Below, piece by piece: positions 54,165-63,129 of a stretch of DNA of 64,000 nt. The notes below the pieces were generated by a model. The model saw only the letters and a program-made list of their open reading frames with translations, had not been told where the DNA came from and did no database searches. Source of the DNA: Algoriphagus lacus (GTDB lineage: Bacteria; Bacteroidota; Bacteroidia; Cytophagales; Cyclobacteriaceae); assembly GCF_003583985.1 (NCBI RefSeq), contig NZ_QXML01000003.1, forward strand, positions 363,779 to 427,778, in the 5' to 3' direction. The position numbers were made by a program, and so were the translations under genes. Numbering within the stretch: position 1 is the stretch's first letter; each line of letters starts with the position of its first letter.

Positions 54165-55496
54165 ATGAGAAAATTTACTGCTTTAGGCCTGATCGCATGT
54201 ATGCTGAGCATACCGGCTTTGGCCCAAAACAAGATTGAATTCAAGGAATTTACCTTGGATAACGGGCTGCATGTAATCATGCACCAGGACAATACGACAC
54301 CCATTGTGGTGACATCAGTATTGTATCATGTCGGTTCCAAAAATGAGAATCCGGAGCGTACCGGTTTTGCTCACTTTTTTGAGCACCTGATGTTTGAAGG
54401 CTCGGAAAATATTGACCGAGGTCAATACATGAACATCATCCAAAGCCGTGGTGGAACGTTGAACGCCTATACATCCAACGACATCACCTACTATTACGAA
54501 CTCCTTCCTTCCAATGAATTGGAGTTGGCACTTTACATGGAAAGTGAGCGAATGCTTCACTCCAAGGTGGATATCACCGGCGTAGAGACACAGCGAGAAG
54601 TAGTGAAAGAAGAGAGACGTCAGCGGTATGAAAACCAGCCGTATGGGACAATTCTTCCCGAAACCCTAAAAAGAGCCTATCAGGTTCACCCGTATCAATG
54701 GGCACCAATCGGCTCCATGGATCACCTAAATGCGGCTACAATTGAAGAATTCCAGCAGTTTTACAAGGATTTCTACGTGCCAAACAATGCGACGTTGACC
54801 ATCGCCGGTGACATTGACTACGCTACCACTGAGAAATTGGTAAGAAATTATTTCTCTGAAATTCCAAAAGGAGCTAAAGAAATCTACAGACCTAATGTGG
54901 TGGAGCCTAAGAAAACATCAGAAACGAGGGACATCATTTATGATAACATTCAAATTCCGGCGGTAATCCAGGCCTATAACCTACCTCCAAGAAACCATCC
55001 GGATTCTTATGCCCTTTCCATGCTTTCTACTTACCTGACCGGAGGAAACTCATCTTTGATGACCAAGGAACTTGTAGATAAGCAGCAGAAAGCGCTGGTC
55101 GTAGCAGCGATTCCTTTGGAATTGGAAGACGGTGGTGTATTCCTGATGTATAGCATCACCAATATGGGGGTAGAGCCAAAGGATTTGGAGGCTGAAGTAG
55201 ATCGATTGATCAAGCAAGTCCAGGATCAGGGAATCAGCGATGAGGAATTTGCAAAGCTTAAGAACATCATGGAAAACAATATCGTGAGCGGTAACTCCAC
55301 CATTGCAGGTATTGCAGAGAATTTGGCTGAGGCTAAAGTGATCTATGGAAATACCAACTACATCAATCAGGTGATGGATGCCTACTCCAAAGTCACCAAA
55401 GCGGATATCCAGCGAGTGGCAAAGGAATACATGGATCTGACCGGAAGAGTGGTTTTGTACTATCTGCCGAAATCTGCTCAGCCAGCAACTGAGTAA
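54165..55496 (+). CDS. M16-family zinc peptidase, catalytic partner
   Basis: A 443-residue exported peptidase with signal peptide MRKFTALGLIACMLSIPALA. The inverted zinc motif HFFEH (H70, E73, H74) in AHFFEHLMFEGS is intact; the third ligand is one of the glutamates 149-150 in VVKEERR. The fold continues with two M16 domains. It lacks the R/Y pair found in the partner encoded 26 bases downstream, so the two probably form the M16B-type heterodimer, in which one chain supplies zinc and the other the substrate-carboxyl contacts. It is expected to degrade peptides in the periplasm. Confidence 0.9.
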   Translation: MRKFTALGLIACMLSIPALAQNKIEFKEFTLDNGLHVIMHQDNTTPIVVTSVLYHVGSKNENPERTGFAHFFEHLMFEGSENIDRGQYMNIIQSRGGTLNAYTSNDITYYYELLPSNELELALYMESERMLHSKVDITGVETQREVVKEERRQRYENQPYGTILPETLKRAYQVHPYQWAPIGSMDHLNAATIEEFQQFYKDFYVPNNATLTIAGDIDYATTEKLVRNYFSEIPKGAKEIYRPNVVEPKKTSETRDIIYDNIQIPAVIQAYNLPPRNHPDSYALSMLSTYLTGGNSSLMTKELVDKQQKALVVAAIPLELEDGGVFLMYSITNMGVEPKDLEAEVDRLIKQVQDQGISDEEFAKLKNIMENNIVSGNSTIAGIAENLAEAKVIYGNTNYINQVMDAYSKVTKADIQRVAKEYMDLTGRVVLYYLPKSAQPATE

Positions 55497-55522
55497 TTGT
55501 TTCACCTACCAATCAAGAAAAA

Positions 55523-57568
55523 ATGAAAAAAATAGCAATAGCATTTGTATTCACACTTTTGGCCACCGTGGGCAGCTTTGCTCAGGTGGACAGAAGTAAG
55601 TTGCCGGCATCCGGACCTGCCCCCGAGATTAAAATCAATGAGGCTGAGACTTTTACTTTGGACAACGGACTTAAAGTATTTGTGGTGAAAAACACCAAGC
55701 TTCCAAGGGTGTCTTTTACCCTTGTATTGGAGCGCGATCCTATCCTGGAAGGTGACAAAGCTGGAATGAGCGGTTTTGTTGGGGAGATGATGATGGCCGG
55801 AACTAAAAACCGGACCAAGGATCAGCTCGATCAGGAAGTGGATTTCATTGGAGCCAGCTTGAGTGCTTCTTCTACTTCGATGTTTGCCTCATCTTTGAAA
55901 AAACATCAGGGAAAAGTACTCGAACTGATGGCTGATGTGCTTTACAATCCGGTTTTTCCGCAGGATCAACTGGATAAACTCAAAAAGCAGTCGCTAACCG
56001 GATTGGCACAAAGCAAAGACAATCCTAACGCGATTTCCTCAAGGCTATCAGCGGCAGTTTTGTATGGTAAAAACCATCCTTATGGAGAAGTGGAAACTGA
56101 AGCCACCATCAATAACATCACTGTTGAAGATGTGAAAAGCTACTATTCGACCTACTTCAAGCCAAATATCGCCTATCTGGCAATCGTCGGCGACATGGAC
56201 AAGGCTGAAGCTGAAAAGGTAGTAAAGCAGTATTTTGGCAACTGGCAGAAAGGTGAAGTTCCGAAATTCACCTATCCTATGCCTCAGCGCGCTTCCAAAA
56301 GAGCTGTTGCCTTGGTTGACAGAAGCTCTTCTGTACAGTCTGTGATCAATGTGACTCAGCCCGTTCAGATGAAAATCGGGGATCCCGATTACATCTCCAG
56401 CCGCTTGCTCAATCAGATTTTAGGTGGAGGTTCTGCTTCCAGATTGTTTATGAATCTTAGAGAGGACAAAGGTTATACCTACGGAGCTTATTCTTCCATC
56501 GGAGCGGATAAGTTGGTTGCAACGATCTCAGCCAACGCATCAGTACGGACCGAAGTAACGGACTCTGCAGTCTATGAATTCATCTATGAGATCCAGAATC
56601 TGGTAGAAAACGGAGTGACCGAAGAGGAACTTGCTAAAGCCAAAGCGGAACTTTCTGGAAGCTTTGGCAGATCATTGGAGCAGCCGGCTACGGTAGCCAA
56701 CTTCGCCCTGAATATTGATCGATACAATCTTCCTAAAGATTACTATGCAACCTACCTTCAAAAATTGAATGCGCTGACTGTTGCGGATATCAATGCGACC
56801 GCCAAGCGATTGATTGAGCCGGACAAGTTCATCATCACGACTGTGGGTAATGGAGCAGAAATAAAAGAAAAGCTTGCCCAATTCGGTGAGGTAATCGAAT
56901 ATGACAACATGGGCATGCCAGCTAAAAAGTTGGAAGCTGATGCATCCATGACTGCGGAGAAAGTATTGGAAAACTACCTTGCTGCGATCGGTGGAGCGGA
57001 AAAAGTAGCAGCGATCAAAACTGCCAAAATCTCCATGGATGCCAATGTGATGGGGACTCCACTTAACCTGGCTTTTGTATATGATTCCCAAAATGGCAGA
57101 TATGGGCAGAAGTTGTCCGTTGCAGGCAATGTAATGCAAAAGACTACACTGGCAGATGGCAAGGGATCGATGTCAGTTCAGGGTCAGACTATGGAAATGA
57201 ATGCTGCTCAATTGTCAGAAGCACAATTGAATTCCTACCTTTTCCCTGAAGCTGTATACAAGGCAAATGGCTACACCCTGACTTTGGATGGATTGAAGGA
57301 TGTGGAAGGAACGCCTGCTTACAAGGTGATCATTGCATCTGCATCTGGGGCTAAGTTGATAAACTACTATGCACAGGAATCAGGATTGAAAATCAAGTAT
57401 GAAAATCCAGCCTCCGGTGATACGTTCTATTCTGACTATCAGGCAAAAGACGGCGTATTGCTTCCGATGGCCTGGACCATTAAGTCTCCGCAGATTCCAG
57501 TACCATTGGAAGCCAAGGTGACTTCGATGGAATTGAATGTGACGGTTACTGACGAGGATATCAAATAA
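55523..57568 (+). CDS. M16-family peptidase, non-catalytic partner with extra C-terminal domain
   Basis: A 681-residue exported protein with signal peptide MKKIAIAFVFTLLATVGSFA. The M16 part (about 30-470) has GMSGFVGEMMMAGTKNRT where a catalytic subunit would have HxxEH, so it lacks zinc ligands. It carries the complementary motif RLFMNLREDKGYTYGAYSS. Residues from about 485 to the end form a separate domain (NYLAAIGGAEKVAAI, GNVMQKTTLADGKGSM, SGDTFYSDYQ) resembling a lipoprotein-localisation or LolA-like beta-sandwich. The same domain is encoded as a stand-alone protein immediately downstream. Confidence 0.88.
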   Translation: MKKIAIAFVFTLLATVGSFAQVDRSKLPASGPAPEIKINEAETFTLDNGLKVFVVKNTKLPRVSFTLVLERDPILEGDKAGMSGFVGEMMMAGTKNRTKDQLDQEVDFIGASLSASSTSMFASSLKKHQGKVLELMADVLYNPVFPQDQLDKLKKQSLTGLAQSKDNPNAISSRLSAAVLYGKNHPYGEVETEATINNITVEDVKSYYSTYFKPNIAYLAIVGDMDKAEAEKVVKQYFGNWQKGEVPKFTYPMPQRASKRAVALVDRSSSVQSVINVTQPVQMKIGDPDYISSRLLNQILGGGSASRLFMNLREDKGYTYGAYSSIGADKLVATISANASVRTEVTDSAVYEFIYEIQNLVENGVTEEELAKAKAELSGSFGRSLEQPATVANFALNIDRYNLPKDYYATYLQKLNALTVADINATAKRLIEPDKFIITTVGNGAEIKEKLAQFGEVIEYDNMGMPAKKLEADASMTAEKVLENYLAAIGGAEKVAAIKTAKISMDANVMGTPLNLAFVYDSQNGRYGQKLSVAGNVMQKTTLADGKGSMSVQGQTMEMNAAQLSEAQLNSYLFPEAVYKANGYTLTLDGLKDVEGTPAYKVIIASASGAKLINYYAQESGLKIKYENPASGDTFYSDYQAKDGVLLPMAWTIKSPQIPVPLEAKVTSMELNVTVTDEDIK

Positions 57569-57576
57569 TTAACAGG

Positions 57577-57607
57577 AAGGAGGGAAGTAATTCCCTCCTT
57601 TTTATTT
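57577..57607 (+). terminator. Terminator between the M16 gene and the small secreted protein gene
   Basis: A perfect 10-bp stem AAGGAGGGAA / TTCCCTCCTT with the tetraloop GTAA continues into TTTATTT, nine bases after the M16 stop. Confidence 0.85.
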
Positions 57608-57625
57608 CCAAAAAAATCTTTCAAA

Positions 57626-58354
57626 ATGAAAATCAGATCACTTTTAGTCTCAGGGATTTTGCTTGCAGCAGTTCAGGGAGACCTTTTTGCAGAAAAAATC
57701 ACTTCATCCCAAGACCAAAGAGTCGTGGTTGTAAACGATCCGGCCACAGTCATCGCAAATTACATCAAAGCAGTAGGAGGCGAGGAGAAAGTAAAGTCCA
57801 TCAAAAACGCCAGCATGACCGCCGAAGCGAATTTTCAGGGACAAATCATCGAGATCAAAACGGTCGCAGATTCAGAAAATACCAGGCTGATGCAATCCAC
57901 TTCAGTGGGAGGAAATGTGATGCAAAAGACCATCCTTGCAGGCGGCAAGGGCCAAATGATGGTGATGGGTCAGGTTCAGCAACTTCCTGACGAAACTGCT
58001 GCCATGCTAAAGCCTCAGACCTTTGTGTTTCCGGAGCAGTTTTATGAATCCATGGGTTTCAAACTTGCTTATATCGGGATTGAAGCTGTAAATGGTGAAG
58101 ATGCCCATCATCTGGAAATCACCGCTCCAAATGGGATGGTTACCAATGAATTTTACGCTACTTCATCCGGGCTAAAACTTCGAACCAATAATGCGACCAC
58201 CGGGGATATTTTTTATTCCGACTATCAGGAAGTAGAAGGAGTCATGTTTCCCATGACTTTAACAATCAAAAACCCAATGCTGCCAGTTGCCTTGGAAGCA
58301 AAAATGGTATCTGTGAAATTCAATCAGACATTATCTGATACTGATTTCCAATAA
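57626..58354 (+). CDS. Exported protein duplicating the C-terminal domain of the M16 partner
   Basis: A 242-residue protein with signal peptide MKIRSLLVSGILLAAVQGDLFA. From about residue 45 it parallels the extra domain of the upstream peptidase: NYIKAVGGEEKVKSI against NYLAAIGGAEKVAAI, GGNVMQKTILAGGKG against GNVMQKTTLADGKG, TGDIFYSDYQ against SGDTFYSDYQ, and the LPVALEAKMVSVKFN end. Mean identity by eye is moderate, so the duplication is old. Periplasmic location is expected. A lipid- or peptide-binding role is possible; function unknown. Confidence 0.78.
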   Translation: MKIRSLLVSGILLAAVQGDLFAEKITSSQDQRVVVVNDPATVIANYIKAVGGEEKVKSIKNASMTAEANFQGQIIEIKTVADSENTRLMQSTSVGGNVMQKTILAGGKGQMMVMGQVQQLPDETAAMLKPQTFVFPEQFYESMGFKLAYIGIEAVNGEDAHHLEITAPNGMVTNEFYATSSGLKLRTNNATTGDIFYSDYQEVEGVMFPMTLTIKNPMLPVALEAKMVSVKFNQTLSDTDFQ

Positions 58355-58369
58355 AGAATTAGAAAAATT

Positions 58370-58397
58370 AGGCCTCCCGGATCAGGAGGCCTTTTTT
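58370..58397. terminator. Terminator between convergent genes
   Basis: A stem AGGCCTCC / GGAGGCCT with a 7-nt loop, then TTTTTT on the plus strand. It lies 15 bases after the small exported protein gene and touches the end of the convergent M61 gene. Confidence 0.85.
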
Positions 58398-60054
58398 ATG
58401 CTTTCCACTTTTCAGTCAGAGGATTGATTTCTTTCAGATTAAGTCGATAGACTAGGAAGAAATCTCCGTTTTCCTTTTCCAGGGAAAGCTCAATGAACCT
58501 TCCATTTCGGTCAATCTGCAGTTCTAGCAAATCCGACTGTAAATTCTTTTCAACCGGCCAATTTACAATCCTGTCATTTTTCATCAGGACAGAAATGGCT
58601 TTGGCTTCTGGATGAAGTTGGAGTACTACCCCTTCAGGACTAGTGCGGATCCCCAGTTGATGCAAAAGCCAATCTTCTCCCAAGGTGCCTTCAAGTTCGA
58701 TACCGATTTCTGAAAGGAGCGCGTTGAGTGTTGGGTAAAGGTCCTGATACCCGAAAACAAAATCAGAAAAGAAGGATCGGATTTCCTCTTGGTCAGGAAA
58801 TGAACCAAAAATGGCAGTTTCGAAGTCCTTGAACTCATACCCGACAAATGGCTTCCCAAAATCTTTCCACATATTCCTCATGACCTCAGCCAATGAATTA
58901 GCATGTTTCAAAAGGAGGATATCGAGGCAAAAGGCCAGCAATGCTCCCCGGGTATATATATTGACTTTACGATCTGGAATTCCTTGAATATATCCATCCA
59001 ACCATAAGTCAAAAGAAGATTCTAGAATAGTGTAATTCTTCCAGCCAAAATTTGCGGATTCCCTGGAGATGATCTTTTCGAAATGCTTCAAGTAGGTAGC
59101 AAGGTCATAAACTCCCGACTTGAGCAAATACAAATCCCCCATGTAGGTCGTCACTCCTTCCAAAATCAAACCTGTTTTGGTGTAGGTCTCCTTTGAGAAA
59201 TCATAAGGCAAAAGTTCGGCTGGGCGGATTCTGCACACATTCCAAGCATGGTAAAGTTCATGGCAACTAATCCCCAAAAGCTCCTCCATTTGATCGGAAT
59301 CATTAAGGCTTTCGGCTGGGCCAAAAGTGATAACTGTGCCTCTCCGGTGCTCTACTCCATGGTAATGAGGGTAGGGCAATAATTGGAAAATAAAGTGGTA
59401 AACTGATTCGGGAAACTCACCGAAATCCCGAATCAGTCTTTGGGAAAAAGCCCTGAATCGGTCTATAAACAAATTTTCATCGAAGTGAATTTCACCATGA
59501 ACCCAGATGTGAAATTGGGTTGCTCCAGCAGCATACTCCCAATGGGTCAGATTTTTTGCGGCTAAGACAGTGGAATCAGCCAGCATCTGGAAATTTTTGG
59601 CTTCCCACCTAGAACTCCCAGCTGGATTCAAGGTGCTGATTTGCATGGGGAATTGGGGTAAATCCAAGGTGAGGGAAACTTCTTCCTCACTTTTTCCAAA
59701 AACTTCAAAACAGCAATTGACCAAATTCACATAAACCTGTTCATCATCCGCCCAAGCACTTCCAGCGTCCATTTTCCCAGCCCAATATTCATAATCAATT
59801 TGGTATTTTCCGGCGTGAAGACTTTCAAAAATCCACCTGTCTTTGGTGATTTTTTCGAAGGGAATGTGATTTCCTTTTTCATCCTGAATTCTAAAACCCC
59901 GGATATTTTGAGCGTAATTTGCCAGCTGATACCGGCCTGCTCTCCATGCCGGCAGTTGAAGAACTACCGGGTTTTCTTGGGTTAAAGACAGGACGAGTCG
60001 AATTTGAATAAACTGGGAGTTTGGGTTTTTGCAGGAAATCTGGTAGTGGATCAT
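58396..60054 (-). CDS. M61-family glycyl aminopeptidase-like metallopeptidase
   Basis: A 552-residue cytosolic-looking enzyme (no signal peptide from the chosen start). The M61 zinc motif HELYHAWN (H265, E266, H269) is intact. The N-terminal beta domain has LQLPAWRAGRYQLANYAQNI, where the AWRPGxY-like block is a family hallmark, then EHRRGTVI and GLILEGVTTYMGD. A PDZ-like C-terminal part is weak here. I chose the ATG giving MIHYQISC; 32 upstream codons would reach into the region of the rpmH promoter. Family members prefer glycine or alanine at the N-terminus. Confidence 0.87.
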   Translation of the reverse strand: MIHYQISCKNPNSQFIQIRLVLSLTQENPVVLQLPAWRAGRYQLANYAQNIRGFRIQDEKGNHIPFEKITKDRWIFESLHAGKYQIDYEYWAGKMDAGSAWADDEQVYVNLVNCCFEVFGKSEEEVSLTLDLPQFPMQISTLNPAGSSRWEAKNFQMLADSTVLAAKNLTHWEYAAGATQFHIWVHGEIHFDENLFIDRFRAFSQRLIRDFGEFPESVYHFIFQLLPYPHYHGVEHRRGTVITFGPAESLNDSDQMEELLGISCHELYHAWNVCRIRPAELLPYDFSKETYTKTGLILEGVTTYMGDLYLLKSGVYDLATYLKHFEKIISRESANFGWKNYTILESSFDLWLDGYIQGIPDRKVNIYTRGALLAFCLDILLLKHANSLAEVMRNMWKDFGKPFVGYEFKDFETAIFGSFPDQEEIRSFFSDFVFGYQDLYPTLNALLSEIGIELEGTLGEDWLLHQLGIRTSPEGVVLQLHPEAKAISVLMKNDRIVNWPVEKNLQSDLLELQIDRNGRFIELSLEKENGDFFLVYRLNLKEINPLTEKWKA

Positions 60055-60094
60055 GGTTTTCTGACTGAGTCTCAAAACAAATGTAGAAGCCTGA

Positions 60095-60125
60095 TTTGTA
60101 TTTAAGAAAATGGTACATATCTTTG
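60095..60125 (+). promoter_or_regulatory. Promoter of the rpmH-rnpA operon
   Basis: A perfect match to the Bacteroidota consensus: TTTG (60095-60098), a 19-bp spacer and TATCTTTG (60118-60125). The transcript would start near 60132, about 60 bases before rpmH. Confidence 0.75.
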
Positions 60126-60192
60126 CAGTCCTTTTTGGGGTCAATGCCAAAGGGAAAAGTCAAAGGGAGCAAATAGATAACGATATTCGATC

Positions 60193-60351
60193 ATGAAAAG
60201 AACATTCCAGCCTTCTCGCAGAAAAAGAAAAAACAAGCACGGCTTCAGAGAAAGAATGGCTACTGCTAATGGTAGACGCGTACTGAGAGCCAGAAGAGCA
60301 AAAGGCAGACATAAATTGACTGTGTCTGACGAAAAGACCTTGAAGAAGTAA
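60193..60351 (+). CDS. rpmH: Ribosomal protein L34 (bL34)
   Basis: A 52-residue, highly basic protein: [20 protein letters not shown], then [20 protein letters not shown] and a short tail. This is the conserved bL34 sequence, slightly longer at the C-terminus ([12 protein letters not shown]) than the 44-residue E. coli protein. The gene is followed by rnpA, its usual partner. Confidence 0.97.
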   Translation: MKRTFQPSRRKRKNKHGFRERMATANGRRVLRARRAKGRHKLTVSDEKTLKK

Positions 60352-60367
60352 TTCTTAGCGCTGCTTT

Positions 60368-60385
60368 TCGTATGTTCACATACGA
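60368..60385. repeat. Palindrome between rpmH and rnpA
   Basis: TCGTATGT-TC-ACATACGA is a perfect 8-bp inverted repeat with a two-base centre. It could be a short RNA hairpin marking a processing point between the two genes, or a protein-binding site. Confidence 0.6.
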
Positions 60386-60399
60386 GTACAGTCCCTGCG

Positions 60400-60780
60400 A
60401 TGAATTATCGACTTCCAAAATCTGAGCGGCTCCATGCCGATAAATTAATCAAGGAACTTTTTAACGAAGGTTCCTCTTTTTTTTTGTACCCATTTAAAGT
60501 GCTTTTTTTAAGGAAAATTGACTTGGCAGGTCAAACTAATCAGGTGCTTTTCTCCGTTTCGAAAAAGAAAATCAAAAGAGCCAACGGAAGAAATTTCATC
60601 AAGCGAAGGCTTAAAGAAGCCTATCGATTAAACAAAGCGATTTTACCCCAAGAAGGAATTCTGATTGGGTTTATATTTGTTGGTAAGGCTGAAATGTCTT
60701 TCGCGGAAATTCAGCCAAAAATGATTCAGGCGCTGAACAGACTGAATCAGGAATTACTTCAAAATCCACTTTCCCCATGA
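60400..60780 (+). CDS. rnpA: Ribonuclease P protein component
   Basis: A 126-residue RnpA. It starts NYRLPKSERLHADKLIKELF and has the RNA-binding segment FSVSKKKIKRANGRNFIKRRLKEAYR, equivalent to the RNR motif region of the family, within the expected length. It assists the RNase P RNA in 5' maturation of tRNAs. The stop overlaps the start of the next gene (ATGA). Confidence 0.95.
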   Translation: MNYRLPKSERLHADKLIKELFNEGSSFFLYPFKVLFLRKIDLAGQTNQVLFSVSKKKIKRANGRNFIKRRLKEAYRLNKAILPQEGILIGFIFVGKAEMSFAEIQPKMIQALNRLNQELLQNPLSP

Positions 60781-62438
60781 TTCAAAAATTCAAAAAACCG
60801 GTTGTTTTCATCCCGCTGATTCTGATTCTTTTTTCGGGCGTTTTGGCCTTTCAGGTGAAAAACGACAAGCTTTTTGCCCTCGCAAAAAACATTGACATTT
60901 TCGCTACGCTGGTGAGAGAACTGGACTCCTACTATGTGGATGAGATCGACCCGGATAAACTGGTGACTATCGGGATCAATGCAATGTTGGAGGAGTTGGA
61001 TCCGTATACCGAGTACATTCCGGAAGAAGAATCGGATGATTTTCGAATGCTGACTACCGGTGAATATGCGGGAATTGGAGCGCTTATCGGCAATCGTGGC
61101 GAGGGAAATATGGTGTTGATGCCCTATACTGGTTTTCCTGCTCAAACAGCAGGGATCAGGATTGCGGATTATATTCTAAAAGTAGATTCGGTGGATGTGG
61201 TGGGAAAACCTACCTCAGCGGTATCAGAACTTTTGAAAGGCCCTGCGAACACTCCTGTGGTCGTCAAAGTAAAACGGGATCAGGATACCTTGTCTTTTTC
61301 ATTGGTCCGTAAGAAAATCAGTTTGAAGAATGTCCCTTTTTATGGGAAGCTGGATGAAAAGACAGGTTACATCAAGCTGGCAGACTTTACTACTAATGCT
61401 TCTGCAGAAGTTAGAAACGCTCTGGTGAACCTTAAATCCCAAGGAGCGGACCGAATTATCCTTGACGTGCGGGATAACCCGGGAGGATTGCTCAATGAGG
61501 CAGTTGAAATTGTGAATTTGTTTATCCCAAAAGGAAAAGAAGTAGTAAAAACACTCGGTAAGCTTCAAAATGTAAATTACACCTACAGGACAACCAAAAC
61601 ACCGGTGGATAAAGATATTCCGCTTGTGGTTTTGATCAATGAGCGGAGCGCTTCTGCGGCAGAGATTGTTGCAGGGGCTTTGCAGGATTATGATCGGGCA
61701 GTTTTGGTTGGGAGAAAGTCCTTTGGAAAGGGTTTAGTGCAAACAACGGTTCCTCTGACCTATAATGCCCAGGTAAAGATCACCACTGCCAAATATTACA
61801 TTCCAAGCGGTCGATGCATTCAGGCCATTGATTATGCCCAATCCAGAGAAAACGGTTCAATTACTTCTGTGCCGGATTCACTTCGAAAAGAATTTAAAAC
61901 CGCGAATGGGAGAAGAGTATTGGATGGTGCGGGTATTGAACCAGATGAGCTTGTGGAGGAGGTGACCTATGCACCGATATCTTATACACTTGTGGCAGGA
62001 AATCACATCTTTGATTTTGCAACACAATATTTCTACAAGCATAAGTCAATTTCTGATCCAATGAGATTTACCATCACGGATCAGGATTATGAGGATTTCA
62101 AAAAGTTTTTGGTTGGGAAGGAATACGACTATACTACTTATGTAGAAAAATCTGTTCAGGATCTGGAAAAATATGCTGAGAAAGAAGATTACTATGAGGA
62201 GATCAAGGCTCAGCTGGAAGAGATTAAAGCAAAAGTAAATCATAGTAAAGAAGGAGACCTTGATACACACAAGAAGGAAGTCATGAAGATTCTAAGTGAG
62301 GAAATTGTTTCCCGATATTATTTTCAGGAAGGCATGATTGAAGCAGGCCTGGATCAGGACCCGGCAGTTGACTTGGCCAAAACCTATCTTTCTGATCCTT
62401 CCAAAATCACTAAAGTCCTTTCTGCGGCAGCCAAGTAA
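60777..62438 (+). CDS. S41-family carboxyl-terminal processing protease
   Basis: A 553-residue periplasmic serine protease with an N-terminal membrane or signal segment (PVVFIPLILILFSGVLAF). The PDZ domain lies at about 88-170 (AGIGALIGNRGEGNM, PAQTAGIRIADYILKVDSVDV). The protease domain carries Ser293 (NERSASAAEIVAGAL) and Lys318 (GRKSFGKGLVQ), the catalytic dyad of CtpA/Tsp. The C-terminal helical region (about 430-553) includes charged repeats. Family members trim periplasmic proteins and cell-wall hydrolase regulators. Its translational coupling to rnpA is notable. Confidence 0.93.
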   Translation: MIQKFKKPVVFIPLILILFSGVLAFQVKNDKLFALAKNIDIFATLVRELDSYYVDEIDPDKLVTIGINAMLEELDPYTEYIPEEESDDFRMLTTGEYAGIGALIGNRGEGNMVLMPYTGFPAQTAGIRIADYILKVDSVDVVGKPTSAVSELLKGPANTPVVVKVKRDQDTLSFSLVRKKISLKNVPFYGKLDEKTGYIKLADFTTNASAEVRNALVNLKSQGADRIILDVRDNPGGLLNEAVEIVNLFIPKGKEVVKTLGKLQNVNYTYRTTKTPVDKDIPLVVLINERSASAAEIVAGALQDYDRAVLVGRKSFGKGLVQTTVPLTYNAQVKITTAKYYIPSGRCIQAIDYAQSRENGSITSVPDSLRKEFKTANGRRVLDGAGIEPDELVEEVTYAPISYTLVAGNHIFDFATQYFYKHKSISDPMRFTITDQDYEDFKKFLVGKEYDYTTYVEKSVQDLEKYAEKEDYYEEIKAQLEEIKAKVNHSKEGDLDTHKKEVMKILSEEIVSRYYFQEGMIEAGLDQDPAVDLAKTYLSDPSKITKVLSAAAK

Positions 62439-62439
62439 A

Positions 62440-63129
62440 ATGGTAAAGATTCTGTCTATTGAGACTTCCACTTCCATTTGTTCGGTTGCAATTCATGGAG
62501 ATGGAGAATTACTTTCTTTTTTGGAAATCCATGAACCAGGAGCACATGCCGAGCAATTGATGCTCCTGATAGAAAGAGTCCTCAGTATGGCAGGGTGTAA
62601 TTTTAAAGAAATGGATGCGATTGCAGTTTCCGGCGGTCCTGGGTCTTATACAGGACTACGGATTGGAGTATCGACCGCCAAGGGGTTAGCATTCGGATTA
62701 AATAGGCCATTGATTGGAGTGAATACCTTGCAAGCCTTAGCCAGCGCAGCACCGATCAAGGAAGGTGAATATATAATTCCTGTGTTGGATGCTAGAAGAA
62801 TGGAGGTTTACAGGGAGGTCTTTGATTGGGAATTGAATTCGGTGGATGAACTTAAGGCTGAAGTGATATCCGAAGAATGCTTTCAGAACTTTTTGAAAAA
62901 AGGTAGGGTTTATTTTGTCGGTGACGCTGTGCAAAAAGTTAAGTCCATTGTTAAATCTGAAAATGCCGAATTCCTGACCGAATTGTCATTTTCTGCAAAG
63001 TACATGGGTGAAATTTCTTTGGGTAAATTCAAAAGAAAAGAGTTTGCCGATCTTGCCTACTTCGTCCCCAATTATTTGAAAGAATTTAAAGCGCTTCATT
63101 CCAAAAAGAATCCGCTCCTGAACCTATGA
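62440..63129 (+). CDS. tsaB: tRNA threonylcarbamoyladenosine biosynthesis protein TsaB
   Basis: A 229-residue ASKHA-fold protein. ILSIETSTSICSVAI opens the protein, and AVSGGPGSYTGLRIGVSTAKGLAFG is the family hallmark. It acts with TsaD (and TsaE, TsaC elsewhere) to add threonylcarbamoyl to A37 of ANN-decoding tRNAs. I chose the ATG giving MVKILSIETS, one base after the stop of the protease gene. Confidence 0.95.
   Translation: MVKILSIETSTSICSVAIHGDGELLSFLEIHEPGAHAEQLMLLIERVLSMAGCNFKEMDAIAVSGGPGSYTGLRIGVSTAKGLAFGLNRPLIGVNTLQALASAAPIKEGEYIIPVLDARRMEVYREVFDWELNSVDELKAEVISEECFQNFLKKGRVYFVGDAVQKVKSIVKSENAEFLTELSFSAKYMGEISLGKFKRKEFADLAYFVPNYLKEFKALHSKKNPLLNL

Noticed and set aside
55523..57568. 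Second M16 gene as a decayed pseudogene because it lacks HxxEH
   Set aside because: The frame is intact, the R/Y partner motif is present and the gene pairs with a zinc-containing chain, as expected for heterodimeric M16B peptidases.
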